DNA of 64,000 nt. Source: Luteimonas sp. S4-F44 (GTDB lineage: Bacteria; Pseudomonadota; Gammaproteobacteria; Xanthomonadales; Xanthomonadaceae). The DNA lies in contig NZ_CP093340.1 of assembly GCF_022637415.1 (NCBI RefSeq), positions 1,612,001 through 1,676,000 of the forward strand, written 5' to 3'. The notes under the pieces were generated by a model. The model was not told where the DNA came from. It saw only the letters and a list, made by a program, of their open reading frames with translations, and did not search any database. The stretch's first letter is position 1, and every line of letters begins with the position of its first letter. The translations under genes and the position numbers were made by a program. Positions 26,478 to 35,547 of this stretch are shown here, one piece after another.

Positions 26478-28256
26478 TCAGTCGATGAACTGCAGCTTGG
26501 CCAGCTCCGCGTAGAGCCCGCCCTGGGCCAGCAACTCGGCATGCGTGCCCTGGGCAACGATCCGCCCGCGGTCGAGCACGACGATGCGATCGGCCTTGAG
26601 GATCGTCGCCAGTCGATGCGCGATGACCAGCGTGGTACGGCCCTGCATCAGGCGCGCGAGCGCGTGCTGGACCGCGTGCTCGCTCTGGGCGTCGAGCGCC
26701 GAGGTCGCCTCGTCGAGCAGCAGGATCGGCGCATCGCGCAACAGCGCGCGGGCGATCGCGATCCGCTGTTGCTGGCCGCCGGACAGCCGCGCGCCGCGCT
26801 CGCCCAACTGGGCGTCGTACCCGTCCGGCAGGTCGACGATGAACTCGTGTGCCTCGGCCGCGCGCGCCGCGGCCTCGACCTCGGCGTCGGTTGCGTCGAG
26901 CCGGCCATAGCGGATGTTGTCGCGGGCACTGGCGGCGAAGATCGTCGGGTGCTGCGGGACCATCGCGATCAGCTCGCGCAGCGCGGAAGGATCGAGCGTG
27001 CGCAGGTCCGCGCCGTCGATCGACAGCGCGCCGGTCTCCGGGTCGTGGAAGCGCAGCAGCAGCGACAGCACCGTGCTCTTGCCCGCGCCGGACGGACCCA
27101 CGAGCGCCACCGTCTCGCCCGGCGCGACGTGCAGCGTGAAGCCATCCAGCGCCGCGGTGTCGGGCCGGCTCGGGTAATGGAAGGTGACCCCGTCGAAGCG
27201 CAGCGCGCCGCGCGCAGGCTGGGCCACCGCGGCAGGCGTGGCGGGTGCGCGGATCGACGGCGATTCGTCGAGCAACTCGGAGATCCGGCCCATGCCGCCG
27301 GCTGCGCGCTGCAGGTCGTTCCAGACCTCGGCCAGCGCACCGACCGAGCCGGCGCCGAACAGCGCGTAGAGCACGAACTGGCCCAGCGTGCCGGCGCTCA
27401 TCCGCCCGGCCACGACGTCGTGCGCGCCCGACCACAACACCACGGTGACCGCACCGAAGATCAGCGTGATCGCGATCGCGGTGATGATCGCCTGCAAGCC
27501 GATGCGCCGCCGTGCGGTCGCGACCGAGGTGCGCACGGCGTCGCCGAAACGGCCGCGCTCATAGGGCTCGCGCGCGTGCGCCTGCACGGTGCGGATCGCG
27601 CCCAGCGTCTCGTTGGCCAACGCGTTCGCATCGGCGATGCGGTCCTGGCTCTGCCGCGAGACCTTCTCCAGCTTGCGCCCGCCCAGCACCAGCGGCAGCA
27701 CGAACAGAGGAATGCCCACCAGCGTGTAGGCCGCCAGGCGCGGACTGGTGACCACCAGCATCGTCAGGCTGCCCAGTACCATCACCACGCTGCGCAGCGC
27801 GACCGACATGGTCGTGCCGACGACCGAGCGCAGCAGCTCGGTGTCGGCACTCAGGCGCGAGACCAGGTCACCACTGCGGTTCTGCTCGAAGAAGGCCTGG
27901 TCCAGGTCCAGCAGGTGCCCGTAGAAACGGTTGCGCAGATCGGCGACGACGCGCTCGCCGAGCAGCGAGACGAAAAAGAACCGCGCCGCAGTCGCCAAGG
28001 CCAGCGCCACAGCGACGACCAGCAGCAAGGCGAATGCGGTGTCGATCTGATCGCCGCCGGTGAAACCGTGGTCGATCATGCGCCGCACCGCCAGCGGCAG
28101 GCTCAGCGTCGCCAGCGACGAGGCCGCCAGCGCGATCAACCAAGCGACGAACAGCCCGCGTTGACGCATGACGAACGGCCACAGGGTTTTCAGTGCACCG
28201 ATGCGCACCTTCGGTTTGCCGGGCTCAGCCACGGTGGATCGGGATTGGAAGGCCAT
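26478..28256 (-). CDS. ABC exporter, fused permease and ATPase (MsbA/MDR type)
   Basis: A 592-residue half-transporter. Six transmembrane helices lie in about residues 30-310 (for example LFVAWLIALAASSLATLSL). The nucleotide-binding domain has Walker A GPSGAGKST, signature LSGGQQQRIAIARAL, Walker B ILLLDEATSALD and the switch histidine in LVIAHRL. It probably works as a homodimer exporting lipids or drugs. The start overlaps the YigZ stop by one base (TGATG), tying it to the sigma/anti-sigma/yigZ transcript. Confidence 0.93.
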   Translation of the reverse strand: MAFQSRSTVAEPGKPKVRIGALKTLWPFVMRQRGLFVAWLIALAASSLATLSLPLAVRRMIDHGFTGGDQIDTAFALLLVVAVALALATAARFFFVSLLGERVVADLRNRFYGHLLDLDQAFFEQNRSGDLVSRLSADTELLRSVVGTTMSVALRSVVMVLGSLTMLVVTSPRLAAYTLVGIPLFVLPLVLGGRKLEKVSRQSQDRIADANALANETLGAIRTVQAHAREPYERGRFGDAVRTSVATARRRIGLQAIITAIAITLIFGAVTVVLWSGAHDVVAGRMSAGTLGQFVLYALFGAGSVGALAEVWNDLQRAAGGMGRISELLDESPSIRAPATPAAVAQPARGALRFDGVTFHYPSRPDTAALDGFTLHVAPGETVALVGPSGAGKSTVLSLLLRFHDPETGALSIDGADLRTLDPSALRELIAMVPQHPTIFAASARDNIRYGRLDATDAEVEAAARAAEAHEFIVDLPDGYDAQLGERGARLSGGQQQRIAIARALLRDAPILLLDEATSALDAQSEHAVQHALARLMQGRTTLVIAHRLATILKADRIVVLDRGRIVAQGTHAELLAQGGLYAELAKLQFID

Positions 28257-28846
28257 CAGGCATTGTCGTCGATGCGGATACGGTTTCGGGTGGCATCGCG
28301 CAGCCGGGTTTTCAAGTCGGCGACACGATCCAGGGGTAATTCGACACGCAGCAGCGCGCCGTCGGCGTCGAAACGCTCGTCGAGCTTGTGCGCGGCGGCG
28401 GCCGGCAGCGCGGCATGCAGTGCGCCCAGGGTATCGAAGGGCGCACGCACCTGCAGAATGCAGGTGTCGATCAGCGGCATGCGTGCCGCGGTCCGCAGGC
28501 ACTCGGCCGCGCAGCCGCCGTAAGCGCGGACCAGACCGCCGGCACCGAGCTTGATGCCACCGAACCAGCGCACGACGACCACGACCACCCGGTCGAACCC
28601 CTGGCCGTCGATCGCGGCCAGGATCGGGCGTCCGGCGGTGCCGGCCGGTTCGCCGTCGTCGCTGGAGCGGTATTGGTCGCCCAGTCGCCAGGCCCAGCAG
28701 TTGTGGGTGGCATCAGGCACGGTCATCTGCTGCAGGAACGCCGCCGCATCGTCGGCGACGGCGATCGGCGCGGCGTGGGCGACAAAGCGGCTGTGTTTGA
28801 CCTCAAGGACATGGCTGGCGGTCGCGGCCAGGGTGTCGAGCGGCAT
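28256..28846 (-). CDS. yigZ: YigZ/IMPACT-family protein
   Basis: A 196-residue protein with the IMPACT N-terminal domain: HSRFVAHAAPI, then SSDDGEPAGTAGRPIL (residues about 61-76) and VVVVRWFGGIKLGAGGLVRAYG. A DUF1949-type C-terminal domain follows. Its biochemical role is not settled; eukaryotic IMPACT regulates the GCN2 kinase. It starts seven bases after the anti-sigma-like gene and overlaps the ABC gene. Confidence 0.92.
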   Translation of the reverse strand: MPLDTLAATASHVLEVKHSRFVAHAAPIAVADDAAAFLQQMTVPDATHNCWAWRLGDQYRSSDDGEPAGTAGRPILAAIDGQGFDRVVVVVVRWFGGIKLGAGGLVRAYGGCAAECLRTAARMPLIDTCILQVRAPFDTLGALHAALPAAAAHKLDERFDADGALLRVELPLDRVADLKTRLRDATRNRIRIDDNA

Positions 28847-28853
28847 CGCGATC

Positions 28854-29741
28854 TTAGTCCAGTAACGCGCGCAGGTCGGGCGGCAGTTCGGCTTGCGGAT
28901 GGCGGCGATGGAACTCGGCCAGGCTTGCACGGGCGGCGCCGATGTCGCCGGCATCGAGCAACTCGCGCACGCGCGCCAGCCAGGCCTCGCGCACCTCCGG
29001 CGCGTCGGCCGACGCCGGCGGCTGGTCGTCGTCGGGCAGGTCGTCGATGATCGCCATGGCCTGGGGCTGGGCCCGCGCGGTCGCCGGACGGACCGTCGAC
29101 GCCCGGTCGGCTTCGGCGGCCGCCTCGTGTTGCATCGACGCCGGCTCCGCGGTCGTCACGCGGTTGCCATAGGCCGTGGCGGCGGATTCGGACTCGCGCG
29201 GCGGGCCCCAGCCCGCCGTCTGGGGTGCGTCCGGCATGGGCAGGCCGGAGACGGGCGCCTCCGCCGTGCGGCCAACGGCGGGCGCCTCGACGGCGGCCGA
29301 GGCCTGCGGCGATTGCGGCGCGTCCTGGGTGGGCGTCGCCTCGGGCGCGTGCCTCGGCGCCGGCGCCCGTGCCGCGGCAGGGGACGGTGCGTCGTGGGCC
29401 ACCGCCGGCGCAGTGTCCTGCATGCCCTCCGTGTGCTCGGCCCAGGCGGTGTGCGGCGCTTCGGGCACCGGCCGCAGTTGCCACGCCACACCAACGGCGA
29501 CCGCCAGCGAAGCGGCCGCACCGAATGCCACCGGCCAGCGGCGGCGACGGCGCTGGGTCGTCTGTACGGGCGTCGCAGGGGCCGCGGCGTAGGCCGGCCC
29601 GGTCGCGTCCTGCGCCGCGTGGCGCGCGGCGGCCAGGATCGCGGCATCGACCGCCGGAGACGGTGCGGTCGGACCCGAGGCCAGCCGGTCGGCCAGCCAC
29701 TGTTCCTCGGGCGTCAGCGGTTCGCGGTCGGGGCTGTTCAT
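28854..29741 (-). CDS. probable membrane anti-sigma factor
   Basis: A 295-residue protein encoded immediately after an ECF sigma gene with a four-base overlap. The cytoplasmic N terminus (EPLTPEEQWLADRLASG) is followed by one transmembrane helix (residues about 70-90, VAFGAAASLAVAVGVAWQL). A long Pro/Ala-rich periplasmic region and a C-terminal acidic helical segment (VRELLDAGDIGAARASLAEF) follow. No HxxxCxxC zinc anti-sigma motif is visible, so the assignment rests on position and topology. The C-terminal segment resembles those of other xanthomonad anti-sigma-like proteins, which is a weak impression. Confidence 0.7.
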   Translation of the reverse strand: MNSPDREPLTPEEQWLADRLASGPTAPSPAVDAAILAAARHAAQDATGPAYAAAPATPVQTTQRRRRRWPVAFGAAASLAVAVGVAWQLRPVPEAPHTAWAEHTEGMQDTAPAVAHDAPSPAAARAPAPRHAPEATPTQDAPQSPQASAAVEAPAVGRTAEAPVSGLPMPDAPQTAGWGPPRESESAATAYGNRVTTAEPASMQHEAAAEADRASTVRPATARAQPQAMAIIDDLPDDDQPPASADAPEVREAWLARVRELLDAGDIGAARASLAEFHRRHPQAELPPDLRALLD

Positions 29742-30304
29742 GAGGTCAACGTCGCGCGCAGTTTGTCCATCGCGTAGCGCAGCCGCGATTTCACCGTTTC
29801 GCGGCCGACACCGGTGATCTGGCCGATCTCTTCGAGCGTGAGCTCGTGTTCGAGCCGCAGCAGCACGACTTCGCGCTGCTCGTCGGGCAGCGCATCGAGT
29901 GCGAGCTGCAAGCCGCGCCGCTGCTCGAACTGCGACAACTGCCGCTCCGGATCGTCCGGGTCGACGATGCGCGCCGTCCGCAGGTCGGCGTCTTCGGGCG
30001 GTGGCGGGCGATGCTGCGCCGCGCGCCAGTGGTCGGCCAGGCGATTGTGGGCGATGCGGTAGAGCCAAGTGGCGAACAGCGCATCGGGTCGCCAGCCTTC
30101 GCGCGCCGCGATGACCCGCTGCCAGACATCCTGGAAGATCTCCTCGGCCAATGCGGGGTTGCGCACCTGGCGCACCAGGAAGCGGTAGAGCTTGTCGCGG
30201 TGGCGCCGATACAGGGTCTCGAATGCCGCCACGTCGCCCGCGGTCCACGCCAGCATCAGGGCGTCGTCGCCGGGGGGCTCCTGCTGGCTGGCGACATCGT
30301 GCAT
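29738..30304 (-). CDS. ECF-type RNA polymerase sigma factor
   Basis: A 188-residue sigma-70 family factor of the extracytoplasmic-function group. Region 2 (FETLYRRHRDKLYRFLVRQV, then DVWQRVI and ATWLYRIAHNRLADHWR) and region 4 (ALDALPDEQREVVLLRLEH, then LEEIGQITGVGRETVKSRLRYAM) are complete. It overlaps the next gene by ATGA, the typical sigma/anti-sigma layout. It diverges from the GGDEF-EAL gene. The regulon cannot be read from the window. Confidence 0.94.
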   Translation of the reverse strand: MHDVASQQEPPGDDALMLAWTAGDVAAFETLYRRHRDKLYRFLVRQVRNPALAEEIFQDVWQRVIAAREGWRPDALFATWLYRIAHNRLADHWRAAQHRPPPPEDADLRTARIVDPDDPERQLSQFEQRRGLQLALDALPDEQREVVLLRLEHELTLEEIGQITGVGRETVKSRLRYAMDKLRATLTS

Positions 30305-30497
30305 GCGTCGCAGAGTACGTGGCGCGACGCCGGGCGTGAAGCCCGCAGGTGCCGTGCGACAGGGGCGGGCGAGGGCGGCCATGCCCTGGACAACGCGCGG
30401 ACGCGGCCGATGGGGTTGCGTGCGCGGCAATGGACGCGCTTTTGGGTATGCTGCCGCGGGATCTGAATCGTCGAGCACCGTGCCTGCCTGCCATCGC

Positions 30498-33377
30498 ATG
30501 AACGCGGCCGCTGCCGCCGACGACGTCGAAGCGCCGCTCCGTGCCGTCATCGCGACGGCGCCTGCGGGTGCGGCGGTGGCGGTGACGTGGGCATCGCGCG
30601 CGTCCGGCAGCGGTGTGCTGACCTCCGACCATGCGCCCGACGACCTGACCACGCTGGCCGAGGCGACCCTGCGCACCGGCACCGAGGGCGATACGACGGC
30701 GCCGGCGGGCCTGCGGCGTCACGCCCGCGCGCTGACGCAGGACGACGACCGGCTCGCGATCGCGATCCAGGTCGATACTGGGAATGACGCCACCGCCGCG
30801 GCCTGGTTGCCCGCGGCCCTGTACGGCGTGGCCGGGGCGCTGGCCGTGGCCCGCGCCGAGTGCCGGCTCGAATCGATGCGCCGCGCCGAGCGGTTGCAGC
30901 AGGCGCTCTACGAGATCGCCGAGCTGGCCAGTTCCACACTGGACATGGACGAGGTGTTGGCGCGCATCCATGCCGTCGTCGGCCGGCTGACCACGGCCGA
31001 GAACTTCTACATCGTGCTCTACGACGACCTGCGCGAGACGCTGCGCTTCCTGTACTTCGTCGATGAACGCGATCCCTGGCAGGCCGACCCGCAGCAGGAG
31101 TTGTCCATCGCGCAGATGCCCGACAGCCTGACCACGGTGCTGCTGCGCGAGGGCCAGCCGATGCTGGGCCCGTCGGCCGCCCTGCGCGCGCAATACGGCC
31201 TCCCAGACAGCGACACGCTGCACGGCCCCGACAGTGCCGACTGGTTGGGCGTGCCGCTGCGCCGCGACGGGCGCATCTGCGGGGCGCTTGTGGTGCAGAG
31301 CTACGACCAGCCGGACCGCTACCGCGACGAGGATCGGGCGCTGCTGGAGTTCGTCGCCCAGCACATCCTGACCGCGCTCGACCGCAAGCGCGCCCAGGGC
31401 GAGCTCGAGCGTCGGGTGGCCTCGCGCACGCAGGAACTCCAGACCGCCAACCGTGGGCTGCAGGCGCAGATCGCCGAGCGCGAACGCGCCGGCACCTTGC
31501 AGCGTGCGCTGTACCGGATCAGCGAGCTGTCGGCCGCGCCCGGCAGTCTGGAACGGTTCTACGCGGACCTGCACGCGATCGTCGGCGAACTGCTGTACGC
31601 GCGCAATTTCTACATCGCCATGCTCAGCCCCGACGGCACCCGGTTGGAGTTTCCGTACTCGATCGACGAGCGCGATGCGGTCCGCCGGGCGCGGCCGCGT
31701 GGCGATGGTTTGACCGAGTACGTGATCGCGACCGGCGCGCCATTGCGGGCCATGCATGAGGACATCCGGCGGCTGGAGGCGGCAGGCGCGCTGCACAGCC
31801 ACGGCACCCAGGCGCAGTGCTGGCTGGGGGTGCCGCTGGTCCGCGACGGTCGCCCGGTCGGAGTGATCGTCGTGCAGAGCTACGACCCGCAGATCGCGTT
31901 CTCGCCCAACGACCAGGCGCTGCTGACATTCGTCGCCCATCACATCGACAGCGCGATGGACCGCAAGCGCGCCCAGGAGCAGCTCAAGGCCGCACACACG
32001 GAACTCGAGTTCCGCGTCGAGGCGCGCACCCGCGAGCTGGAGCGGGCCAACCGCGAGTTGCGCGCGCAGATCGGCGAGCGCATCCGCGCCCAGCAGCGCC
32101 TGGTCCATCAGGCGCGCCACGATCCGTTGACCGGATTGCCCAATCGCGTGCAACTGCTCGAACGCCTGGATGCCGCGCTGTCGCCGCTGCGCGAGGGCGG
32201 GCGGGCGGCGTTCGCGGTGCTGTTCCTCGACCTGGACCGCTTCAAGCTCGTCAACGACAGCGTCGGCCATGCGGCCGGTGACGCGATGCTGGTCGAGATC
32301 GCCCAGCGCATCACCGCCTGGCTGGGGCCCGACGACATCGCCGCGCGACTGGGCGGCGACGAGTTCGCGATCCTGCTCGGCGGCGTCGACGATCCAGCGA
32401 TCGCAGACCGCCGGGCGAGTGCGTTGCTGGCGGCCCTGGCCAAGCCGGTCTGGGTGGCCGGTCGCGAGTTGTTCCCGTCGGCGAGCATCGGCATTGCGAT
32501 GTCCCATCCCGAGTACGTGGACGGCGACGGGGTGCTGCGCGACGCGGATGCGGCGATGTACCGGGCCAAAGCCTGCGGCCGCGACCGCAGCGAGCGCTTC
32601 GACGAGGCGATGCGGGCCGAGGCCATGCGCCTGCTGGACCTGGAGGCCGACCTGCGCCGGGCGATTCTGCAGGACGCGTTCGAGCCGCACTTCCAGCCGA
32701 TCGTGCGTCTGGCCGATGGCGCGGTCGTCGGCCACGAGGCCTTGCTGCGCTGGCGGCACGAAGTGCACGGGCTGCTGTCGCCAGCCGAGTTCATTGGCGT
32801 CGGCGAGGACAGCGGGCTGATCGAGCAGGTCGACTGGCTGATGTACCGCCAGGTCTTCCGACACATGGCGGTCGATGGCGGTACCGGCTACGTCTCGATC
32901 AACGTCTCGCCGCGGCACTTCCGCTCGGAGAACTTCGTCGAGCGGCTGTTGCGGTTGATCGACGAGGCCGGCGCCGACCCGCGCCGGCTGCGGATCGAGA
33001 TCACCGAGGTCGCGCTGCTCGACGATGCGCCGCGTGCGCTGCGCATGCTCAACGTTCTGCGCAGTCATGGCGTGCTGGCGCTGCTCGACGACTTCGGGAC
33101 CGGGTTCTCGGCGTTGTCGTATCTGCACCGCTTCCCGATCCAGGCGCTGAAGATCGACCAGAGCTTCGTGCTCGGGCTGGGTGGGGAGATGCATGCCGAA
33201 AGTCTGGCGCTGGTACGCGCGATCCTGGCGCTGGCGGCAACCTTGGGCATCGACACCATCGCCGAAGGCATCGAGACCGCGCAGCAGCGCGATCTGCTCG
33301 CGGGCCTGGGCTGCCAGTATGGCCAGGGTTTCCTGTACGGACGTCCGGTCGCCGAACGCGCGACCGGCACCGGCTGA
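30498..33377 (+). CDS. dual-GAF GGDEF-EAL cyclic-di-GMP protein
   Basis: A 959-residue soluble protein. A unique N terminus is followed by two GAF sensor domains (about 130-300 and 340-490), each trailed by a charged coiled coil ending in an EL-x-R pattern. Then come GGDEF (about 535-690) and EAL (about 715-950). The GGDEF signature is intact at about residue 619. The EAL domain keeps EALLRW (about 747), NVSPRHF, EITEVALLDD, DDFGTGFSALSYL, KIDQSFV and IAEGIE. Both activities are therefore possible. The autoinhibitory RxxD is replaced (GPDD), so product feedback on the cyclase is probably lost. No signal peptide or helix is seen. Confidence 0.92.
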   Translation: MNAAAAADDVEAPLRAVIATAPAGAAVAVTWASRASGSGVLTSDHAPDDLTTLAEATLRTGTEGDTTAPAGLRRHARALTQDDDRLAIAIQVDTGNDATAAAWLPAALYGVAGALAVARAECRLESMRRAERLQQALYEIAELASSTLDMDEVLARIHAVVGRLTTAENFYIVLYDDLRETLRFLYFVDERDPWQADPQQELSIAQMPDSLTTVLLREGQPMLGPSAALRAQYGLPDSDTLHGPDSADWLGVPLRRDGRICGALVVQSYDQPDRYRDEDRALLEFVAQHILTALDRKRAQGELERRVASRTQELQTANRGLQAQIAERERAGTLQRALYRISELSAAPGSLERFYADLHAIVGELLYARNFYIAMLSPDGTRLEFPYSIDERDAVRRARPRGDGLTEYVIATGAPLRAMHEDIRRLEAAGALHSHGTQAQCWLGVPLVRDGRPVGVIVVQSYDPQIAFSPNDQALLTFVAHHIDSAMDRKRAQEQLKAAHTELEFRVEARTRELERANRELRAQIGERIRAQQRLVHQARHDPLTGLPNRVQLLERLDAALSPLREGGRAAFAVLFLDLDRFKLVNDSVGHAAGDAMLVEIAQRITAWLGPDDIAARLGGDEFAILLGGVDDPAIADRRASALLAALAKPVWVAGRELFPSASIGIAMSHPEYVDGDGVLRDADAAMYRAKACGRDRSERFDEAMRAEAMRLLDLEADLRRAILQDAFEPHFQPIVRLADGAVVGHEALLRWRHEVHGLLSPAEFIGVGEDSGLIEQVDWLMYRQVFRHMAVDGGTGYVSINVSPRHFRSENFVERLLRLIDEAGADPRRLRIEITEVALLDDAPRALRMLNVLRSHGVLALLDDFGTGFSALSYLHRFPIQALKIDQSFVLGLGGEMHAESLALVRAILALAATLGIDTIAEGIETAQQRDLLAGLGCQYGQGFLYGRPVAERATGTG

Positions 33378-33395
33378 GCCGGCCTGGCGACGCGC

Positions 33396-34649
33396 TCAGC
33401 GCGCGCGTCGCAGCCAGTCCAGCGCGCCCTGCGTGGCGCGCCGGCCGCTGGCAAAGCACGCGGTGAGCAGATAGCCGCCGGTCGGCGCTTCCCAGTCGAT
33501 CATCTCGCCGGCGACGAACGTGCCCGGCAACGCGCGCAGCATCAGCGCGTCGTCGAGTGCTTCGAAGCGGACGCCACCGGCGCTGGAGATGGCCTCGGCC
33601 AGCGGGCGCGGTGCGCGCAGGATCAGCGGCAGCCGCTTGATCGTCGCGGCCACGCGCGCAGCATCGTCGAGCGCATCGCGATCGAGCCGTTCGAACAGCA
33701 GCGCGGTCTTGGCGGCGTCCAGTCCGGTCGCCCGGCGCAGGTGCTCGCCGATGCTGCGGCGCCCGCGCGGGCGTTCGAGATCGCGCTGCAGGCGTGCAGC
33801 ATCGCGCCCCGGCGCGAGGTCGAGCTCGAGCAGGGCGTGGCCATCGCGCGCGATGGTGTCGCGCAGCACGCCCGAGATCGCGTAGACCGCGCTGCCTTCG
33901 ATGCCGGTCGCCGTGAGCACGCACTCGCCCTGCAAAGCCTGTGGCGTGCCGTTGGCCGCACGCCAGTGCAGGACCACCGGCTTGAGCGGCGCACCGGCAT
34001 GGCGCTGCGCCAGATGGGCGCTCCAGCCGATGTCGAACCCGCAATTGGCCGGCACCAGCGGCGCGACCTCGATGCCGCGTGCCGCGAGCAGGGCCTGCCA
34101 GGCGCCGTCGGAGCCGAGTTCGGGCCAACTGCCGCCGCCCAGCGCCAACAGCACGGCATCGGCCGCATGCGCATGCGGTCCCTGCGGCGTCGCGAAGCTC
34201 AGGCGATCGTCGGCATCCCAGCCGGTCCAGCGATGCTGGACATGGAAGCGCACGCCGTCCTCGCGCAACTGGCGCACCCAACCACGCAACAAGGGGGCCG
34301 CTTTGAGATCTTCCGGGAACACCCGGCCGGAGCTGCCGATGAAGGTCGGCACCCCGCGCGCCTTCGCCCAATCGCGCAGCGCCTGCGCATCGAAGACGTC
34401 GAGCCAACGCCCGACCGCGCCCGCGCGTGCGCCATAGCGGGCGTCGAACCCCGGCCGCGGTTCGGAGTGGGTCAGATTCAGCCCGCCCTTGCCGGCGATC
34501 AGGAACTTGCGTCCGACCGAGCCTTTGGCATCGAACAGGTCGACCTCCACGCCGGCGGCGCGGGCGACTTCTGCTGCAAACAGACCCGCTGGGCCGCCGC
34601 CGACGATCGCCAGGCGGGAGGGGGCAGGGGGGCGGGGCGCATCGGACAT
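33396..34649 (-). CDS. BaiN/HI0933-family FAD flavoprotein
   Basis: A 417-residue NAD(P)/FAD-dependent oxidoreductase. It has the N-terminal Rossmann motif IVGGGPAGLFAAEVARAAG, the family hallmark GRKFLIAGKGGLNLTHSE (about residues 45-62), and the C-terminal flavin motif FVAGEMIDWEAPTGGYLL. The reaction is unknown; relatives reduce unsaturated substrates. Start chosen at MSDAPRPP. An upstream in-frame ATG at 34679 would add ten residues, and neither has a strong ribosome-binding site. Confidence 0.88.
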   Translation of the reverse strand: MSDAPRPPAPSRLAIVGGGPAGLFAAEVARAAGVEVDLFDAKGSVGRKFLIAGKGGLNLTHSEPRPGFDARYGARAGAVGRWLDVFDAQALRDWAKARGVPTFIGSSGRVFPEDLKAAPLLRGWVRQLREDGVRFHVQHRWTGWDADDRLSFATPQGPHAHAADAVLLALGGGSWPELGSDGAWQALLAARGIEVAPLVPANCGFDIGWSAHLAQRHAGAPLKPVVLHWRAANGTPQALQGECVLTATGIEGSAVYAISGVLRDTIARDGHALLELDLAPGRDAARLQRDLERPRGRRSIGEHLRRATGLDAAKTALLFERLDRDALDDAARVAATIKRLPLILRAPRPLAEAISSAGGVRFEALDDALMLRALPGTFVAGEMIDWEAPTGGYLLTACFASGRRATQGALDWLRRAR

Positions 34650-34740
34650 CGCACCATTATGCCGGCCGGCGTCACTCATCCCCCAGCCACACGGGCATTG
34701 CTACGCTCCTGGTAGACGTTGCGAACAGCAGGAGTCGGCC

Positions 34741-35004
34741 ATGGCGACCGGATGGGCAGGCGACGGTGCGGTGCAGGATCAGATCGATGCGACCGTCAAG
34801 GACGCGATCGAGCGCGCGCGCAGTCAACTGCGTCGTGGTCCGGGCTTGACCCATTGCGAGGAATGCGACGCGCCGATCCCCGAAGCGCGTCGCATTGCCG
34901 TGCCCGGCGTGCGGCTGTGCGTCGAGTGCCAGGCGCAGCATGACGAGGACCGCGCATCGGCCGGCTACAACCGCCGTGGCAGCAAGGACAGCCAGTTGCG
35001 CTGA
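34741..35004 (+). CDS. small DksA/TraR-type zinc-finger protein (YbiI-like)
   Basis: An 87-residue protein ending in a C4 zinc finger: CEEC (about residues 40-43), 17 residues, then CVEC (about 61-64), within GLTHCEECDAPIPEARR and the GVRLCVECQ block. This is the DksA C-terminal finger without the long coiled coil, as in E. coli YbiI. It may modulate RNA polymerase, but lacks the DksA tip aspartates. It is monocistronic and diverges from the flavoprotein gene. Confidence 0.85.
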   Translation: MATGWAGDGAVQDQIDATVKDAIERARSQLRRGPGLTHCEECDAPIPEARRIAVPGVRLCVECQAQHDEDRASAGYNRRGSKDSQLR

Positions 35005-35084
35005 GCGCGATACCTCGTGCGCCGCGCTTGCGGCGAGCCGCCCGCGATCGCTACCGTGGGCGGCCTTCACGTCAGGAACGCCCC

Positions 35085-35432
35085 ATGATCCAGCGCATCG
35101 ACGCCGGCCCGCGCATGTCCGAGGCCAGCATCCACAACGGCATCGTCTACTGCGCGGGGCAGGTGCCCGAGACCGCCGGCGCCGACATCGGCGTCCAGAC
35201 CCGCGAAGTGCTCGAAGCGATCGACATGCTGCTGGCGCAGGCCGGCAGCGACAAGACCCGCATCCTGCAGGCGCAGATCTATCTGGCCGACATCAGCGAT
35301 TTTGCCGGCATGAACGTCGAATGGGACCGCTGGGTGGTCCCCGGCCAGGCGCCGTCGCGTGCGACGGTCGAGGCGCGGCTGGCCGACCCGGGCTGGCGGA
35401 TCGAGATCGTCGTCTCGGCCGTCGTCGGCTGA
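35085..35432 (+). CDS. RidA/YjgF-family protein
   Basis: A 115-residue trimeric enamine/imine deaminase family member. IVYCAGQVPE, LAQAGSDKTRILQAQIYL and the C-terminal ATVEARLADPGWRIEIVVSA are family blocks. The Arg that binds the substrate carboxylate in RidA is represented by the SRATVEARL segment, so deaminase activity is plausible but not certain. AGGAA precedes the start. A very large hairpin lies just beyond the stop. Confidence 0.9.
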   Translation: MIQRIDAGPRMSEASIHNGIVYCAGQVPETAGADIGVQTREVLEAIDMLLAQAGSDKTRILQAQIYLADISDFAGMNVEWDRWVVPGQAPSRATVEARLADPGWRIEIVVSAVVG

Positions 35433-35467
35433 CGCCCGACGCAGCGGGAGAAAATCGGAGTCAGAAG

Positions 35468-35520
35468 AACCGGGGTCGGAGTGCAAATTCACCTCGCGAA
35501 ATCGCACTCCGACCCCGGTT
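35468..35520. repeat. 17-bp inverted repeat between convergent genes (REP-like)
   Basis: The arm from 35468 to 35484 pairs perfectly with 35504-35520, with 19 bases between. The core word is CCGGGGTCGGAGTGC. It lies between the convergent RidA and MscS-like genes, and the right arm ends in TTTT. It can act as a bidirectional terminator. The same style of word recurs in intergenic palindromes of related proteobacteria, so it may be a dispersed element. Confidence 0.7.
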
Positions 35521-35547
35521 TTCGCGGTTTACGTCCGGCGCGCCGGC

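Noticed and set aside
28854..33194. Open frame of 1446 codons on the minus strand through the GGDEF-EAL gene
   Set aside because: Only its last 295 codons (the anti-sigma-like gene) are credible; the rest is antisense to the GGDEF-EAL gene and to the sigma factor region.
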